A stretch of 64,000 nucleotides of DNA from Sphingomonas panni (GCF_022664435.1 NZ_JAKREU010000004.1:62001-126000); one strand, 5' to 3'. Positions 34,653 through 44,318 are shown, numbered from the stretch's first letter. The notes: a model not told the origin generated them from the letters alone. Program-made: numbers and translations.

Positions 34653-34689
34653 AAAACGGGAGGTCCGCCCCTTTGGGCGAACCTCCCGC
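34653..34689 (-). terminator. Rho-independent terminator of metK
   Basis: On the minus strand, GCGGGAGGTtCGCCC / GGGCGgACCTCCCG with a short AAAG loop and a TTTTC tail. It is 26 bases after the metK stop. Confidence 0.85.
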
Positions 34690-34714
34690 ATTTCCTTCAC
34701 CCTGTCGAGGGCAA

Positions 34715-35926
<1,212 letters not shown>

Positions 35927-35929
35927 GGA

Positions 35930-35990
35930 CTTCCTCTGGTTAGAGGGAAAGCGTGCGGCCGTTGCCATGCCGCATATAAAGCTTTCCTTA
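35930..35990 (-). promoter_or_regulatory. Structured metK leader, riboswitch-like
   Basis: On the minus strand, GGAAAGC (near 35988-35982) pairs with GCTTTCC. Inside, TGCGGC pairs with GCCGCA around loop ATGGCAACG. Directly after, CCTCT-AACC-AGAGG forms a hairpin that contains the Shine-Dalgarno AGAGGAAG. The 3' arm of the first stem overlaps the sequestering hairpin by one base and could be extended to pair with GAGGAA, so the two folds compete. I do not match it to a known SAM riboswitch class. It lies six bases before the ATG. Confidence 0.5.
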
Positions 35991-36000
35991 TGTCACTGCC

Positions 36001-37518
36001 CTAGCGCGCGCGACGGCGGATGGCAATCGCGAGGGCAGACAGCAAAACTATCGCCAGCAGCGCCATCCAGTTGCCGACCCGCGCGAACAGCGTCGGGGCA
36101 TGGGGGGCGGGCAGCGGGACCTCGATCGCATCGGCGCGGTTCGCCGGGATCGTCGCGACCAGCGCGCCCGTGGCGTCGATCACCGCCGAGATGCCGGTCG
36201 GCGTGGCGCGCAGGATCGGTAGTCCTTCCTCGGTCGCGCGGAGCCGTGCCTGGGCGAGGTGCTGCGGCGGACCCCAGGTGCCGAACCATGCGTCGTTCGA
36301 CGGATTGAACAGGAAGGCGGGGCGATGCGCGCGATCGACGACCTGTCCCGAAAAGATGATCTCGTAGCAGATCTGCATCCCGACCTGTCCGAAGCCGGGC
36401 AGGGTGAGCGTCGCCGGACCGGGGCCGGGGGCGAAGTCGATATCGCCCATGACGAGGCGCGAGAGGCCGAGCGGCTGGAGGATCGATCGCATCGGCAGAT
36501 ATTCGCCGCCCGGCACCAGATGCGCCTTGTCGTAGCGGCCGGCGATGCGGGTGTCGGGGGTGAGCGCGAACACCGAATTGCCCGCCCCGACCAGCTGGCC
36601 ATCGCGCGCGAAGTTCAGCGCGGTGCCGCCGACCAGCGCGACGTCGCGCGGGCCGAGCACGCTGGCGATGCGCGCACGCAGCAGCACGGGCGACTGGCGA
36701 TACCAGTCGAGGGGATAGCCGTCCTCGAGATAGAAATTGACGGTGCCTTCGGGCCACACCACCAGGCGCGGGGCGGGGCCGGGCGTGCCGGACAGCTCGA
36801 TCTGCTTGTCGAGCAGGCGTTCGTCATAGCCGGGGCTGCGGACGGCCTCCTGCGGGAAGTTCGGCTGCACGACGCGGACGCGCGGCGCGGTGGCGGCGAC
36901 GGCCGGCGGCGTTTGCGCAAGGTCGCCGGGCACCAGCATCAGCAGCGCGAGGACGACGATCACGCCCGCGCGGACCTTGAACCGGGGCAGCAGGATCGCC
37001 GCGCTGAGCAGCACGGTCAGGCCCGACAGCGCATAGGTACCGGTCAGCGCGGCGACGTGCCGCAGCGGGGTCGGGACCCAGATCACGCCGATCGGGTTCC
37101 ACGCATAGCCGGTGAAGACCACGGCGCGCGCATATTCGGTCGCGAGCCAGGCGGCGGCGGCGATCGCGACATAGGCGAGGTCGGGGCGATCGCTCCGCCG
37201 CCCCAGCTTCCACGCGATCCCGCCGGCCAGCATCGGGTAGATCGCCAGGTACAGCGCCAGCCCGACCACCGCGACATAGCCCAGCGCCGGCGGCATCCGG
37301 TCCTGGAAATCGAAGGCGTGCTGGATCCAGTTGTTGCCGATGGTGAAGTGCGCGACGCCGAACAGCCACGACCGCCACAACGCGCCCTTCAGCGTCGGCG
37401 CGCGGTGGACGACCCACAGCCACAGCGCCAGCGCGGCGAGCGTGACCGGCCACCAGCCGAGCGGTGCGAAACCAAGGGCCGAGGTCAGGCCGGCGAGCAG
37501 GGCGAGGAGAGCGGGCAC
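36001..37518 (-). CDS. lnt: Apolipoprotein N-acyltransferase
   Basis: 505 residues: five to six N-terminal transmembrane helices and a periplasmic nitrilase-like domain. Nitrilase triad residues are in LVVWPEGTVNFYLED (Glu), YDKAHLVPGGEYLPMR (Lys) and VGMQICYEIIF (Cys). The enzyme adds the third acyl chain to lipoproteins such as BamB. The start is set at GTG 37518, which opens on VPALLALLAGLTSALGFAPLG, the usual first helix; the upstream frame is unconserved. Stop TAG at 36001 is 74 bases from metK. Confidence 0.93.
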   Translation of the reverse strand: MPALLALLAGLTSALGFAPLGWWPVTLAALALWLWVVHRAPTLKGALWRSWLFGVAHFTIGNNWIQHAFDFQDRMPPALGYVAVVGLALYLAIYPMLAGGIAWKLGRRSDRPDLAYVAIAAAAWLATEYARAVVFTGYAWNPIGVIWVPTPLRHVAALTGTYALSGLTVLLSAAILLPRFKVRAGVIVVLALLMLVPGDLAQTPPAVAATAPRVRVVQPNFPQEAVRSPGYDERLLDKQIELSGTPGPAPRLVVWPEGTVNFYLEDGYPLDWYRQSPVLLRARIASVLGPRDVALVGGTALNFARDGQLVGAGNSVFALTPDTRIAGRYDKAHLVPGGEYLPMRSILQPLGLSRLVMGDIDFAPGPGPATLTLPGFGQVGMQICYEIIFSGQVVDRAHRPAFLFNPSNDAWFGTWGPPQHLAQARLRATEEGLPILRATPTGISAVIDATGALVATIPANRADAIEVPLPAPHAPTLFARVGNWMALLAIVLLSALAIAIRRRAR

Positions 37519-37647
37519 GGCGCTGCATATCCCCGGTGCGCGAAGCGGGTGCAAGAGGGCGCGTTCGCCCGGCCGCCCGACGCGCCGGGCCGTCTTGCCG
37601 CCACCCGCAACCCCTTCTACGGTCGCGCCCCTTCCTGGAGTATTTGC

Positions 37648-39279
37648 ATGACCGAAGCCGCGCCCAAGGGGCTGGCGCTGATCCATATGGGGCTGAACAA
37701 CCGCAAGACCGGCGTGATGTTCGCCTTCGGTCTGGCGGCGGGGCTGCCCTTCACCCTGTTGCTCGGCACGCTGAACGCGTGGCTGGGCGAGGCGAAGATC
37801 AACCTTGCCACCATCGGCCTGCTGTCGTGGATCGGGCTGGTATCGGCGTTCAAGTTCCTGTGGTCGCCGCTGGTCGACCGGCTGCGCCTGCCGCTGCTCG
37901 AACGCTTCGGGCGGCGGCGGTCGTGGCTGCTGCTGTGCCAGGCGGGGCTGGTCGCGACCTTCCTGCTGCTCGCCGTCAGCGATCCGGCGAGCGCGATCGG
38001 CTGGTTCGCGCTGGTCGCGGTGATCGGGGCCTTTGCCGCCGCGACGCAGGACGTGGTGATCGACGCCTGGCGGATTGATGTCGCCGACGAACGCGCCACG
38101 CTGGGCATCCTGTCGTCGAGCTACCAGCTGGGATACCGGCTCGCGGCGCTGATCGGCGGCGCGCTGGCGCTGGTGCTGGCGGCGCGGATCGGGTGGCCGA
38201 TGGTCTATGCCGCGATGGGCGGGCTGATGGCCGTGCTGTTGCTGGTGACGCTCATCGCGCCCGATACGCCGCGCCCGGCGGTGCAGGACGATGCCGTGGC
38301 GGTGGCGGGACCCAGTGCGCGGGACAAGCGCACCGGCCTCATCATCGTCGGATTATGTTGGGGCTGGGCGATCGTCACCATCGGCGCGTTCATGGCGCGG
38401 GTGCTGGCTACGGCGGTGGGCGAGACGCCGCCCAGCGTCGGCGATTTCACCCGCCTGACCGGGCCGTGGATCGTCATCGCTACGGTGATGGTCCCGGCAC
38501 TGGTCGCGGCATGGCTCAACCGTCGCGCGCTGAACGCCGCCTATTTCGGCTGGGAAGCGAAGGACGCCGCGCCCGCGACCGGTGTCGTCGAACATGGCTA
38601 TCGCGCGCTGATCCTGCCCATGGTCGAGCTGGTCGGGCGGCTGGGCTTCGGCGTGGTGATCGTGCTGGGCCTGATCCTCAGCTATCGGCTGTGCGATTCG
38701 ATCTGGGGGCCGTTCGCCTATCCCTTCTATCTCGAGGAGCTGAAGTACACGAACGACGAGGTCGCGTTCGCGTCGAAGATATTCGGCGTCGGCATGACGA
38801 TCCTCGGCGTATCGCTGGGGGGCGTGTCGTTCGCGCTGCTCGGGCGGATGCCGACGCTGTTGATCGGCGCGATCGTCGCGGCGGCCAGCAACCTGCTCTA
38901 TGCCGATCTGGCCGCAGGAGCGCCGGTGATCGATGCGGTGGCGGGCATGCTCGGCCTGCACGGGTTGGGCGTCGATGCGCGGATGGTGCGGCTGATGATC
39001 GCGATCTCGGGCGAGAATATCGCGGGCGGTTTGGCCAGCACGGCATTCGTCGCCTATCTCTCGTCCATCGCCAGCAAGGAATATAGCGCGGTGCAGTACG
39101 CCCTGCTGTCGTCGCTGACGCTGCTGGTCGGATCGCTCGGGCGTGCGGGGCTGGGCGAGGCGGTCGAGCAGATGGGCTACGCCCCCGTCTTCCGCTTCAC
39201 TGCCGCACTGGGGCTGGTCGCGGTGGTGTTCGTGCTGCTCGAATGGGTGCGGTGGAAGCGGGAACTGCGGAAGGAATGA
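37648..39279 (+). CDS. ampG: AmpG-like MFS permease
   Basis: 543 residues, 12-14 hydrophobic helices. AmpG features: start LNNRKTGVMFAFGLAAGLPFTLLLGTLNAWL, the block FLWSPLVDRL with FGRRRSWLL, and AATQDVVIDAWRIDV. AmpG imports anhydromuropeptides for cell-wall recycling in Gram-negative bacteria. The protein is slightly longer than enterobacterial AmpG (about 490 aa). ATG at 37648 is preceded by CTGGAG. It is divergent from lnt, with an untranslated 129 bases between them. Confidence 0.88.
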   Translation: MTEAAPKGLALIHMGLNNRKTGVMFAFGLAAGLPFTLLLGTLNAWLGEAKINLATIGLLSWIGLVSAFKFLWSPLVDRLRLPLLERFGRRRSWLLLCQAGLVATFLLLAVSDPASAIGWFALVAVIGAFAAATQDVVIDAWRIDVADERATLGILSSSYQLGYRLAALIGGALALVLAARIGWPMVYAAMGGLMAVLLLVTLIAPDTPRPAVQDDAVAVAGPSARDKRTGLIIVGLCWGWAIVTIGAFMARVLATAVGETPPSVGDFTRLTGPWIVIATVMVPALVAAWLNRRALNAAYFGWEAKDAAPATGVVEHGYRALILPMVELVGRLGFGVVIVLGLILSYRLCDSIWGPFAYPFYLEELKYTNDEVAFASKIFGVGMTILGVSLGGVSFALLGRMPTLLIGAIVAAASNLLYADLAAGAPVIDAVAGMLGLHGLGVDARMVRLMIAISGENIAGGLASTAFVAYLSSIASKEYSAVQYALLSSLTLLVGSLGRAGLGEAVEQMGYAPVFRFTAALGLVAVVFVLLEWVRWKRELRKE

Positions 39280-39280
39280 T

Positions 39281-39503
39281 TCACGCGGAGGCGCGAAGTC
39301 CAGGAAGAGCGTGGTTCGCGCAGAGACGCGGAGGCGCAGAGAGGTTGTACCTGCCGCGACAGCGGCTCTCGTTCCTGGAGCGCAGGTAGGAGCAGGCCTC
39401 GCCGGATCGGTAACACTCGCCGGGTTCGCAACCTCTTTGCGCCTCTGCGTCTCTGCGCGAAAACTACCCCTTCTTCTCTGCGCCTTCGCGCCTCCGCTTG
39501 AAC
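39281..39503. repeat. Large nested inverted repeat
   Basis: Outer arms TTCACGCGGAGGCGCGAAG and CTTCGCGCCTCCGCTTGAA, with inner arms of about 31 bases (39317-39347 and 39429-39459: CGCGCAGAGACGCGGAGGCG and its complement, CGCCTCTGCGTCTCTGCGCG) around a central 80 bases. It fills the whole gap between ampG and folC, which converge. It may act as a terminator barrier. No gene seen. Confidence 0.8.
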
Positions 39504-39507
39504 CAAT

Positions 39508-40812
39508 TCAGACCGGCACCTCGTCATTCGCCGACAATATGGTGCCCGCCAGATAGAGCGACCCGGCGATCAGCACCGCCTCCGGCTCCGACCGGGCGAG
39601 CAGGTCGAGTGCCGCCGCCGGATCGGTCGCGACATCGGCGGTGAGACCTAGGCCCCGCGCCATCTTCGCCAGATCGGCCGGCGCGTGATGCGCATGGCCC
39701 GGCACCGGCACCGCGACGACATGGTCGACCGCCTCGGCCAGATGGCGCAGCACCGCGCCGGCATCCTTGTTGGCGAGCATCCCTAGCACCAGCGCGGAGC
39801 GTTCGCCCCGGCTGATCCGCGGCCACACCCGCGCCACCTCGATCGCCGCCGATTCATTATGCGCGCCGTCCAGCCACACGCCGTGGCGCGGATCGACCCG
39901 CCCGGTCAGCGGCCCGCCGCTGCGCAGCCGCTGCATCCGCGCCGGCCAGCGCGCTGCCCGTGCCCCGGCAACGATCGAGTCGTCGGGCACGGCCACCGCC
40001 GACTGGTGCCGCAGCATTGCGGTCGCGAGCGCCAGATTGTCGCGCTGGTGCAGTCCGGCCAGTGCCGGGTCGGGCAGGGCGACGCTGCCCCGCGCATCGC
40101 GATACTGGCCATTGATGGCGTCCCACGTCACGCCGCGCGCGACGATCGATCCGCCCGCCGCCGCGACCGTATCCGCCACCCGCGCCGCGATATCGTCGGG
40201 ATAGGCGAGGGTGACGACCGGCACGCCGGGCTTGGCGATGCCCGCCTTTTCGCCCGCAATGCCGATCAGCGACGACCCAAGAAACGCCTCATGATCGATA
40301 CCCAGAGCCGCGATGCCGCATATGGCGGGCGCGGGCAGCACGTTGGTCGCATCCAGTCGCCCGCCCAACCCCACCTCGATCACGCACGCATCGGCCGGAG
40401 TCCGTGCGAACGCCAGGAAGGCGGCGGCGGTGGTGATCTCGAAGAAGCTGGCGCCGATCCCCTCGGCCACGTCCAGCACTTCGCCCAGCAGGGCGGCGAG
40501 CGCGGCATCGTCGATAAGCGTGCCGGCCAGCCGGATGCGTTCGTTGAACCGCACCAGATGCGGGCTGGCATAGACATGGACGCGCTGGCCCGCCGCCTCC
40601 AGCGCCGCGCGCAGATAGGCGCAGGTCGATCCCTTGCCGTTGGTGCCGGCGACGTGGAACACCGGCGGCAGGCGCAGATGCGGATCGCCCAGCCGCGCCA
40701 GCAGCCGGGTAATACGGTCGAGGCCGAGAATATCGGCACCGGGCGATAGCGTGACCAGTCGGTCGAGCTGCGCCTGTACGGCGGGATCGGTCGAGACAGC
40801 GAAATCGGGCAA
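39508..40812 (-). CDS. folC: Bifunctional folylpolyglutamate/dihydrofolate synthase
   Basis: 434 residues, Mur-ligase fold. ATP-binding P-loop HVAGTNGKGSTCAYL near the N-terminus, YASPHLVRFNERI, TATN-type motif in GGRLDATNVL, LGIDHEAFLG, and LDGAHNESA at the C-terminal domain start. The initiation codon is TTG (40812-40810), giving MPDFAVSTDP; the Shine-Dalgarno GGGGAGG seven bases before it belongs to the palindromic repeat that lies between accD and folC. FolC adds glutamate to folates. Last gene of the leftward trpF-trpB-trpA-accD-folC run. Confidence 0.93.
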   Translation of the reverse strand: MPDFAVSTDPAVQAQLDRLVTLSPGADILGLDRITRLLARLGDPHLRLPPVFHVAGTNGKGSTCAYLRAALEAAGQRVHVYASPHLVRFNERIRLAGTLIDDAALAALLGEVLDVAEGIGASFFEITTAAAFLAFARTPADACVIEVGLGGRLDATNVLPAPAICGIAALGIDHEAFLGSSLIGIAGEKAGIAKPGVPVVTLAYPDDIAARVADTVAAAGGSIVARGVTWDAINGQYRDARGSVALPDPALAGLHQRDNLALATAMLRHQSAVAVPDDSIVAGARAARWPARMQRLRSGGPLTGRVDPRHGVWLDGAHNESAAIEVARVWPRISRGERSALVLGMLANKDAGAVLRHLAEAVDHVVAVPVPGHAHHAPADLAKMARGLGLTADVATDPAAALDLLARSEPEAVLIAGSLYLAGTILSANDEVPV

Positions 40813-40818
40813 ACCAAA

Positions 40819-40955
40819 TCCTCCCCGGCACGGGGAGGGGGACCATGCGCAGCATGGTGGAGGGGGGCATCCACCTCCACCACCGTTGCGTTGCGGGGGC
40901 GGTCCCCCTCCACCACCGCTTCGCGGCGGTCCCCCTCCCCGCGGGCGGGGAGGAG
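40819..40955. repeat. Palindromic repeat supplying the folC ribosome-binding site
   Basis: Arms CCTCCCCGGCACGGGGAGGGG and CCCCCTCCCCGCGGGCGGGG around GACCATGCGCAGCATGGTGG and partial copies (GGTCCCCCTCCACCACCG). It resembles the repeat at 55521-55651. On the minus strand its left end reads CGGGGAGGATTTGGTTTG, where GGGGAGG is positioned as Shine-Dalgarno for the TTG start of folC. Confidence 0.8.
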
Positions 40956-40963
40956 CTTAAGCG

Positions 40964-41815
40964 TCAGGCCGCTTCCTTGCGCCCCAGAAACTCGATCAGC
41001 TGCGCCAGTTCGCCCGGCAGGTCGCGCCGGTGCGTCACGCGGTCGATCAGGCCGTGGTCGCGATAATATTCCGACGTCTGGAAATCGTCGGGCAGCTTTT
41101 CGCGGATCGTGCTTTCGATCACGCGCCGTCCGGTGAAGGCCAGCGTCGCCTTCGGCTCGGCGATCTGGACGTCGCCCAGCATCGCATAGGCCGCCATGAC
41201 CCCACCCGAGGTCGGATCGGTCAGCACCACCAGATAGGGCAGGCCAGCATCGTGCAGCATCTCGATCGCGACCGTCGTGCGCGGCATCTGCATCAGGCTG
41301 AGGATACCCTCCTGCATCCGGGCGCCGCCACTGGCGGTGAAGACGATATAGGGCACGCCGCGCGCGATCGCCGCCTCGACGCCGGCGATGAACGCCTCGC
41401 CCACATACTGGCCCATCGACCCGCCCATGAACGCGAAATTCTGGACCCCGATGACGCAGCCCTTGCCCTGGATCTTGCCATAGGCGTTGCGATACGCGTC
41501 CTGCTCGCCGGTGTCGGTCCGCGCGGTCTTCAGCCGGTCGACATAGCGCTTGCTGTCGCGGAATTTCAGCGGGTCTTCGGCGACCTTCGGGTTCGGCAGA
41601 ATTTCGACGCTGCCGGCATCGAACAGCTGCTCGAAGCGCTCCTTCGGCCCGATGCGGCCATGATGGTCGCATTTCGGGCAGACGTGCAGATTCTCTTCCC
41701 ATTCCTTGGAGAAGATCATCTGCCCGCATCCCTTGCACTTGTGCCAGAGATGGTCGGGCGTTTCCTTGCGCGCGACGAAGGGGAGGGCGTTACGGACGCG
41801 GTTGAGCCAGCTCAT
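40964..41815 (-). CDS. accD: Acetyl-CoA carboxylase carboxyltransferase beta subunit
   Basis: 283 residues. N-terminal zinc ribbon C27-x2-C30 ... C46-x2-C49 (CKGCG, CPKCD), then the carboxyltransferase fold with GGSMGQYVGEAFIAGVEAA, FTASGGARMQEG and LTDPTSGGVMAAYAMLGD. With AccA it transfers carboxyl from carboxybiotin to acetyl-CoA. ATG at 41815 overlaps the trpA stop by four bases (ATGA), so trpA and accD are translationally coupled. Confidence 0.96.
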   Translation of the reverse strand: MSWLNRVRNALPFVARKETPDHLWHKCKGCGQMIFSKEWEENLHVCPKCDHHGRIGPKERFEQLFDAGSVEILPNPKVAEDPLKFRDSKRYVDRLKTARTDTGEQDAYRNAYGKIQGKGCVIGVQNFAFMGGSMGQYVGEAFIAGVEAAIARGVPYIVFTASGGARMQEGILSLMQMPRTTVAIEMLHDAGLPYLVVLTDPTSGGVMAAYAMLGDVQIAEPKATLAFTGRRVIESTIREKLPDDFQTSEYYRDHGLIDRVTHRRDLPGELAQLIEFLGRKEAA

Positions 41816-42612
41816 GCGGGTTCCCTGCTCGCGGCGGCGACGGCCGTGGCGAGGCTTTCGATATAGGTGCGGACGGGTTCGGCGGCATTGGCGCCATGTG
41901 TAGCGACGATCTCGACGATCGCCGATCCGACGACGACGCCGTCCGCCACGCGGGCGATATTGGCGGCCTGTTCGGGGGTGCGCACGCCGAATCCGACTGC
42001 GATCGGCAGATCGGTTGCGGCCTTCAGCCGGGCGACCGCCTCGTCGATCGATGCCTGCACCGCCTGCTGCTTGCCGGTGATCCCCGCGACCGAGACATAA
42101 TAGAGGAAGCCGCCGGCCCCTTCGAGCACCTGCGGCAGGCGTGCCGCATCGGTGGTCGGCGTGGCGAGGCGGATCGGCGCGATGCCGTGCGCGCGCAGCG
42201 TCGTGCCGAGGCTGTCGTCTTCCTCGGGTGGAATATCGACGCAGATCACGCCGTCGACGCCGGCTGCGACGCAGCCTTGCGCGAACCACTCCGCCCCGCG
42301 CCGCACCATCGGGTTGGCATAGCCCATCAGCACCAAAGGCACGTCGGGGTGGCGTTCGCGGAAAGCCGTCGCGATGCGCAGCACGTCGGCGGTGCGCGTA
42401 CCGGCGTTCAGGCTGCGGATATTGGCGGCCTGGATCGCGGGACCGTCCGCCATCGGATCGGTGAACGGCATGCCCAGCTCGATCACGTCCGCCCCGCCCG
42501 CGACCAGCGCGTCGAGGATGGCGGGCGTGGCATCGGGCGTCGGATCGCCGGCGGTGACGAAGCACACCAGCGCCGGGCGGCCCTTCGCAAAGGCAGCGGC
42601 GAGGCGGTTCAA
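41812..42612 (-). CDS. trpA: Tryptophan synthase alpha subunit
   Basis: 266 residues, TIM barrel. Catalytic E45 (VIELGMPFTDPMADG, with D56) and substrate-loop LVLMGYANPM, YYVSVAGITG, GFGVRTPEQA, VVVGSAIVE. It cleaves indole-glycerol phosphate. The start codon is TTG (42612-42610) in CTTTGAACCGC; the only Shine-Dalgarno upstream is GGGGAGAGGG from the inverted repeat of the inserted DUF559 cassette. The start overlaps the cassette gene stop (TTGA). An original ATG start or RBS may have been replaced by the insertion. Confidence 0.95.
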   Translation of the reverse strand: MNRLAAAFAKGRPALVCFVTAGDPTPDATPAILDALVAGGADVIELGMPFTDPMADGPAIQAANIRSLNAGTRTADVLRIATAFRERHPDVPLVLMGYANPMVRRGAEWFAQGCVAAGVDGVICVDIPPEEDDSLGTTLRAHGIAPIRLATPTTDAARLPQVLEGAGGFLYYVSVAGITGKQQAVQASIDEAVARLKAATDLPIAVGFGVRTPEQAANIARVADGVVVGSAIVEIVATHGANAAEPVRTYIESLATAVAAASREPA

Positions 42613-42989
42613 AGCCCTCTCCCCTTCAGGGGAGAGGGTTGGGAGAGGGGATGAGTCACGATACTTTCCAACAAGCGCAACACGCCTTCCAAATTATGCA
42701 TCACGTCAGCATTGGTGAACCGCACTACCCGATAGCCGTGCTCGGTCAAATAGGCGGTGCGTTCGGCGTCATACTCGACGGTATCGCCGTGCAAGTGCCC
42801 GTCGACTTCGACCACCAGCTTCGGCGCGTTGCTCGCAAAGTCGGCGATAAACGGCCCGATCACCTTCTGGCGGCGGAATTTGACGCCGGCGAACCGTTCC
42901 GCCCTGAGCGCAAACCACAGCTTCTGCTCGGCCGGGGTAGGAGCCTTGCGCGCTGCCTTGGCGCGTTCCGTCAAACGAGCGTCGCGCAC
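42609..42989 (-). CDS. DUF559 endonuclease-like protein
   Basis: 126 residues starting at GTG 42989, preceded by GGGAGAGGGG. A Vsr-like PD-(D/E)xK core is visible: ADFASNAPKLVVEVDGHLHG, with preceding FRRQKVIGPFI and following YDAERTAYLTEHGYRVVRFTNADV. The last dozen residues (HPLSQPSPLKGRGL) are encoded by the cassette's terminal repeat. Stop TGA 42609-42611 overlaps the TTG of trpA. DUF559 proteins are often found between short repeats in proteobacterial genomes; function is unknown. Confidence 0.85.
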   Translation of the reverse strand: MRDARLTERAKAARKAPTPAEQKLWFALRAERFAGVKFRRQKVIGPFIADFASNAPKLVVEVDGHLHGDTVEYDAERTAYLTEHGYRVVRFTNADVMHNLEGVLRLLESIVTHPLSQPSPLKGRGL

Positions 42990-43042
42990 TGCCCCTCTCC
43001 CAACCCTCTCCCAACCCTCTCCCCTGAAGGGGAGAGGGCTTT
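42611..43042. mobile_element. DUF559 cassette with 39-bp terminal inverted repeats
   Basis: Left end 42611-42649 starts AAAGCCCTCTCCCC and the right end 43004-43042 is its exact complement, ending GGGGAGAGGGCTTT. The right end has one extra copy of an 11-base GGGAGAGGGTT unit on its inner side. The only gene inside is the DUF559 gene. It is inserted between trpB and trpA. The flanks show no clear target-site duplication. Confidence 0.8.
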
Positions 43043-43048
43043 CCGGCT

Positions 43049-44278
43049 TTAGATATCGACCCCCAGCGCCGACGCCACGGTAAAAATATCCTTGTCGCCG
43101 CGCCCGCACAGGTTCGCGAGGATGATCTGATCCGACTGCATGGTCTTAGCCCGCCGCGCCACCGCCGCGATCGCGTGCGCCGGTTCCAGCGCGGGGATGA
43201 TCCCCTCGGTCCGGCACAGCAGCTGGAACGCGTCCAGCGCCTCCCTGTCAGTCGCGCTGTCATATTCGACGCGACCGATATCGCGCAGCCAGGCATGTTC
43301 CGGCCCGATGCCGGGATAGTCGAGGCCCGCCGAGATCGAATGCCCCTCGGCGATCTGCCCGTCCTCGTCCTGCAGCAGGTAGGTCTTGTTGCCGTGCAGG
43401 ATGCCGGGGAAGCCACCCGCCAGCGACGCGGCATGGTCCTTGTCCAGCCCGTGGCCGGCCGCCTCGACGCCCAGCATCGCGACATCGGCATCGTCGAGGA
43501 ACGGATGGAACAGCCCGATCGCGTTCGATCCGCCACCGATCGCCGCGACCAGCAGGTCGGGCAGACGGCCGGTCCGCTCCAGCATCTGCGCGCGCGCCTC
43601 GCGGCCGATGATGCTTTGGAAATCGCGCACCAGTTCAGGATAGGGATGCGGACCGGCGGCGGTGCCGATGATGTAGAAGGTGTCGTGGACATTCGCGACC
43701 CAGTCGCGCAGGCCCTCGTTCATCGCGTCGGACAGCGTCGCCGCCCCGCTCGTCACCGGGCGGACTTCCGCGCCCAGCAGCTTCATGCGGAACACGTTCG
43801 GCTGCTGCCGCTCGACGTCCTTGGCACCCATATAGATAACGCAGGGCAGGCCGAAGCGCGCGCAGACCGCTGCCGTCGCCACGCCATGCTGGCCCGCGCC
43901 CGTCTCGGCGATGATCCGGGTCTTGCCCATGCGGATCGCCAGCAGAATCTGGCCGATGCAGTTGTTGATCTTGTGCGCGCCGGTATGGTTCAGCTCGTCG
44001 CGCTTGAACCAGACCTGCGCGCCCATGCCCGGCTCGGCCCCGCTACGCAGGGTCTCCGACAGCCGTTCGGCATGATAGAGCGGGCTGGGACGACCGACAT
44101 AATGGGTCATCAGATCGTCGAACTGCGCGGCGAAGGCCGGATCGGCCTTTGCCGCCTTATATTCGCGGTCGAGGTCGAGGATCAGCGGCATCAGCGTTTC
44201 CGCGACATAGCGGCCGCCGAAATCGCCGAAATGCCCACGCTCGTCAGGCTGGGCGCGATAGCTATTGGGGGCGTTCAT
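43049..44278 (-). CDS. trpB: Tryptophan synthase beta subunit
   Basis: 409 residues, PLP enzyme. The Schiff-base Lys is K103 in HTGAHKINN; phosphate-binding loop is [10 protein letters not shown]; other blocks are [14 protein letters not shown] and [14 protein letters not shown]. It condenses indole with serine. ATG at 44278 gives the typical start [22 protein letters not shown]. It lies 40 bases after trpF and is followed by the inserted cassette rather than directly by trpA. Confidence 0.97.
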   Translation of the reverse strand: MNAPNSYRAQPDERGHFGDFGGRYVAETLMPLILDLDREYKAAKADPAFAAQFDDLMTHYVGRPSPLYHAERLSETLRSGAEPGMGAQVWFKRDELNHTGAHKINNCIGQILLAIRMGKTRIIAETGAGQHGVATAAVCARFGLPCVIYMGAKDVERQQPNVFRMKLLGAEVRPVTSGAATLSDAMNEGLRDWVANVHDTFYIIGTAAGPHPYPELVRDFQSIIGREARAQMLERTGRLPDLLVAAIGGGSNAIGLFHPFLDDADVAMLGVEAAGHGLDKDHAASLAGGFPGILHGNKTYLLQDEDGQIAEGHSISAGLDYPGIGPEHAWLRDIGRVEYDSATDREALDAFQLLCRTEGIIPALEPAHAIAAVARRAKTMQSDQIILANLCGRGDKDIFTVASALGVDI

Positions 44279-44318
44279 GGTGCGCTCGTTACGCCGCACG
44301 CGCGCCCATGTCGAGCGA

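Noticed and set aside
35930..35990. Assignment of the metK leader to SAM-II or SAM/SAH riboswitch
   Set aside because: The sequence and loop pattern do not match what I know of those classes; left as an unassigned structured leader.
36259..39279. A 1006-codon frame whose second half is the AmpG-like permease
   Set aside because: Only the part from 37648 is family-like; the first half is antisense to lnt, so the fusion is an artefact of an open frame.
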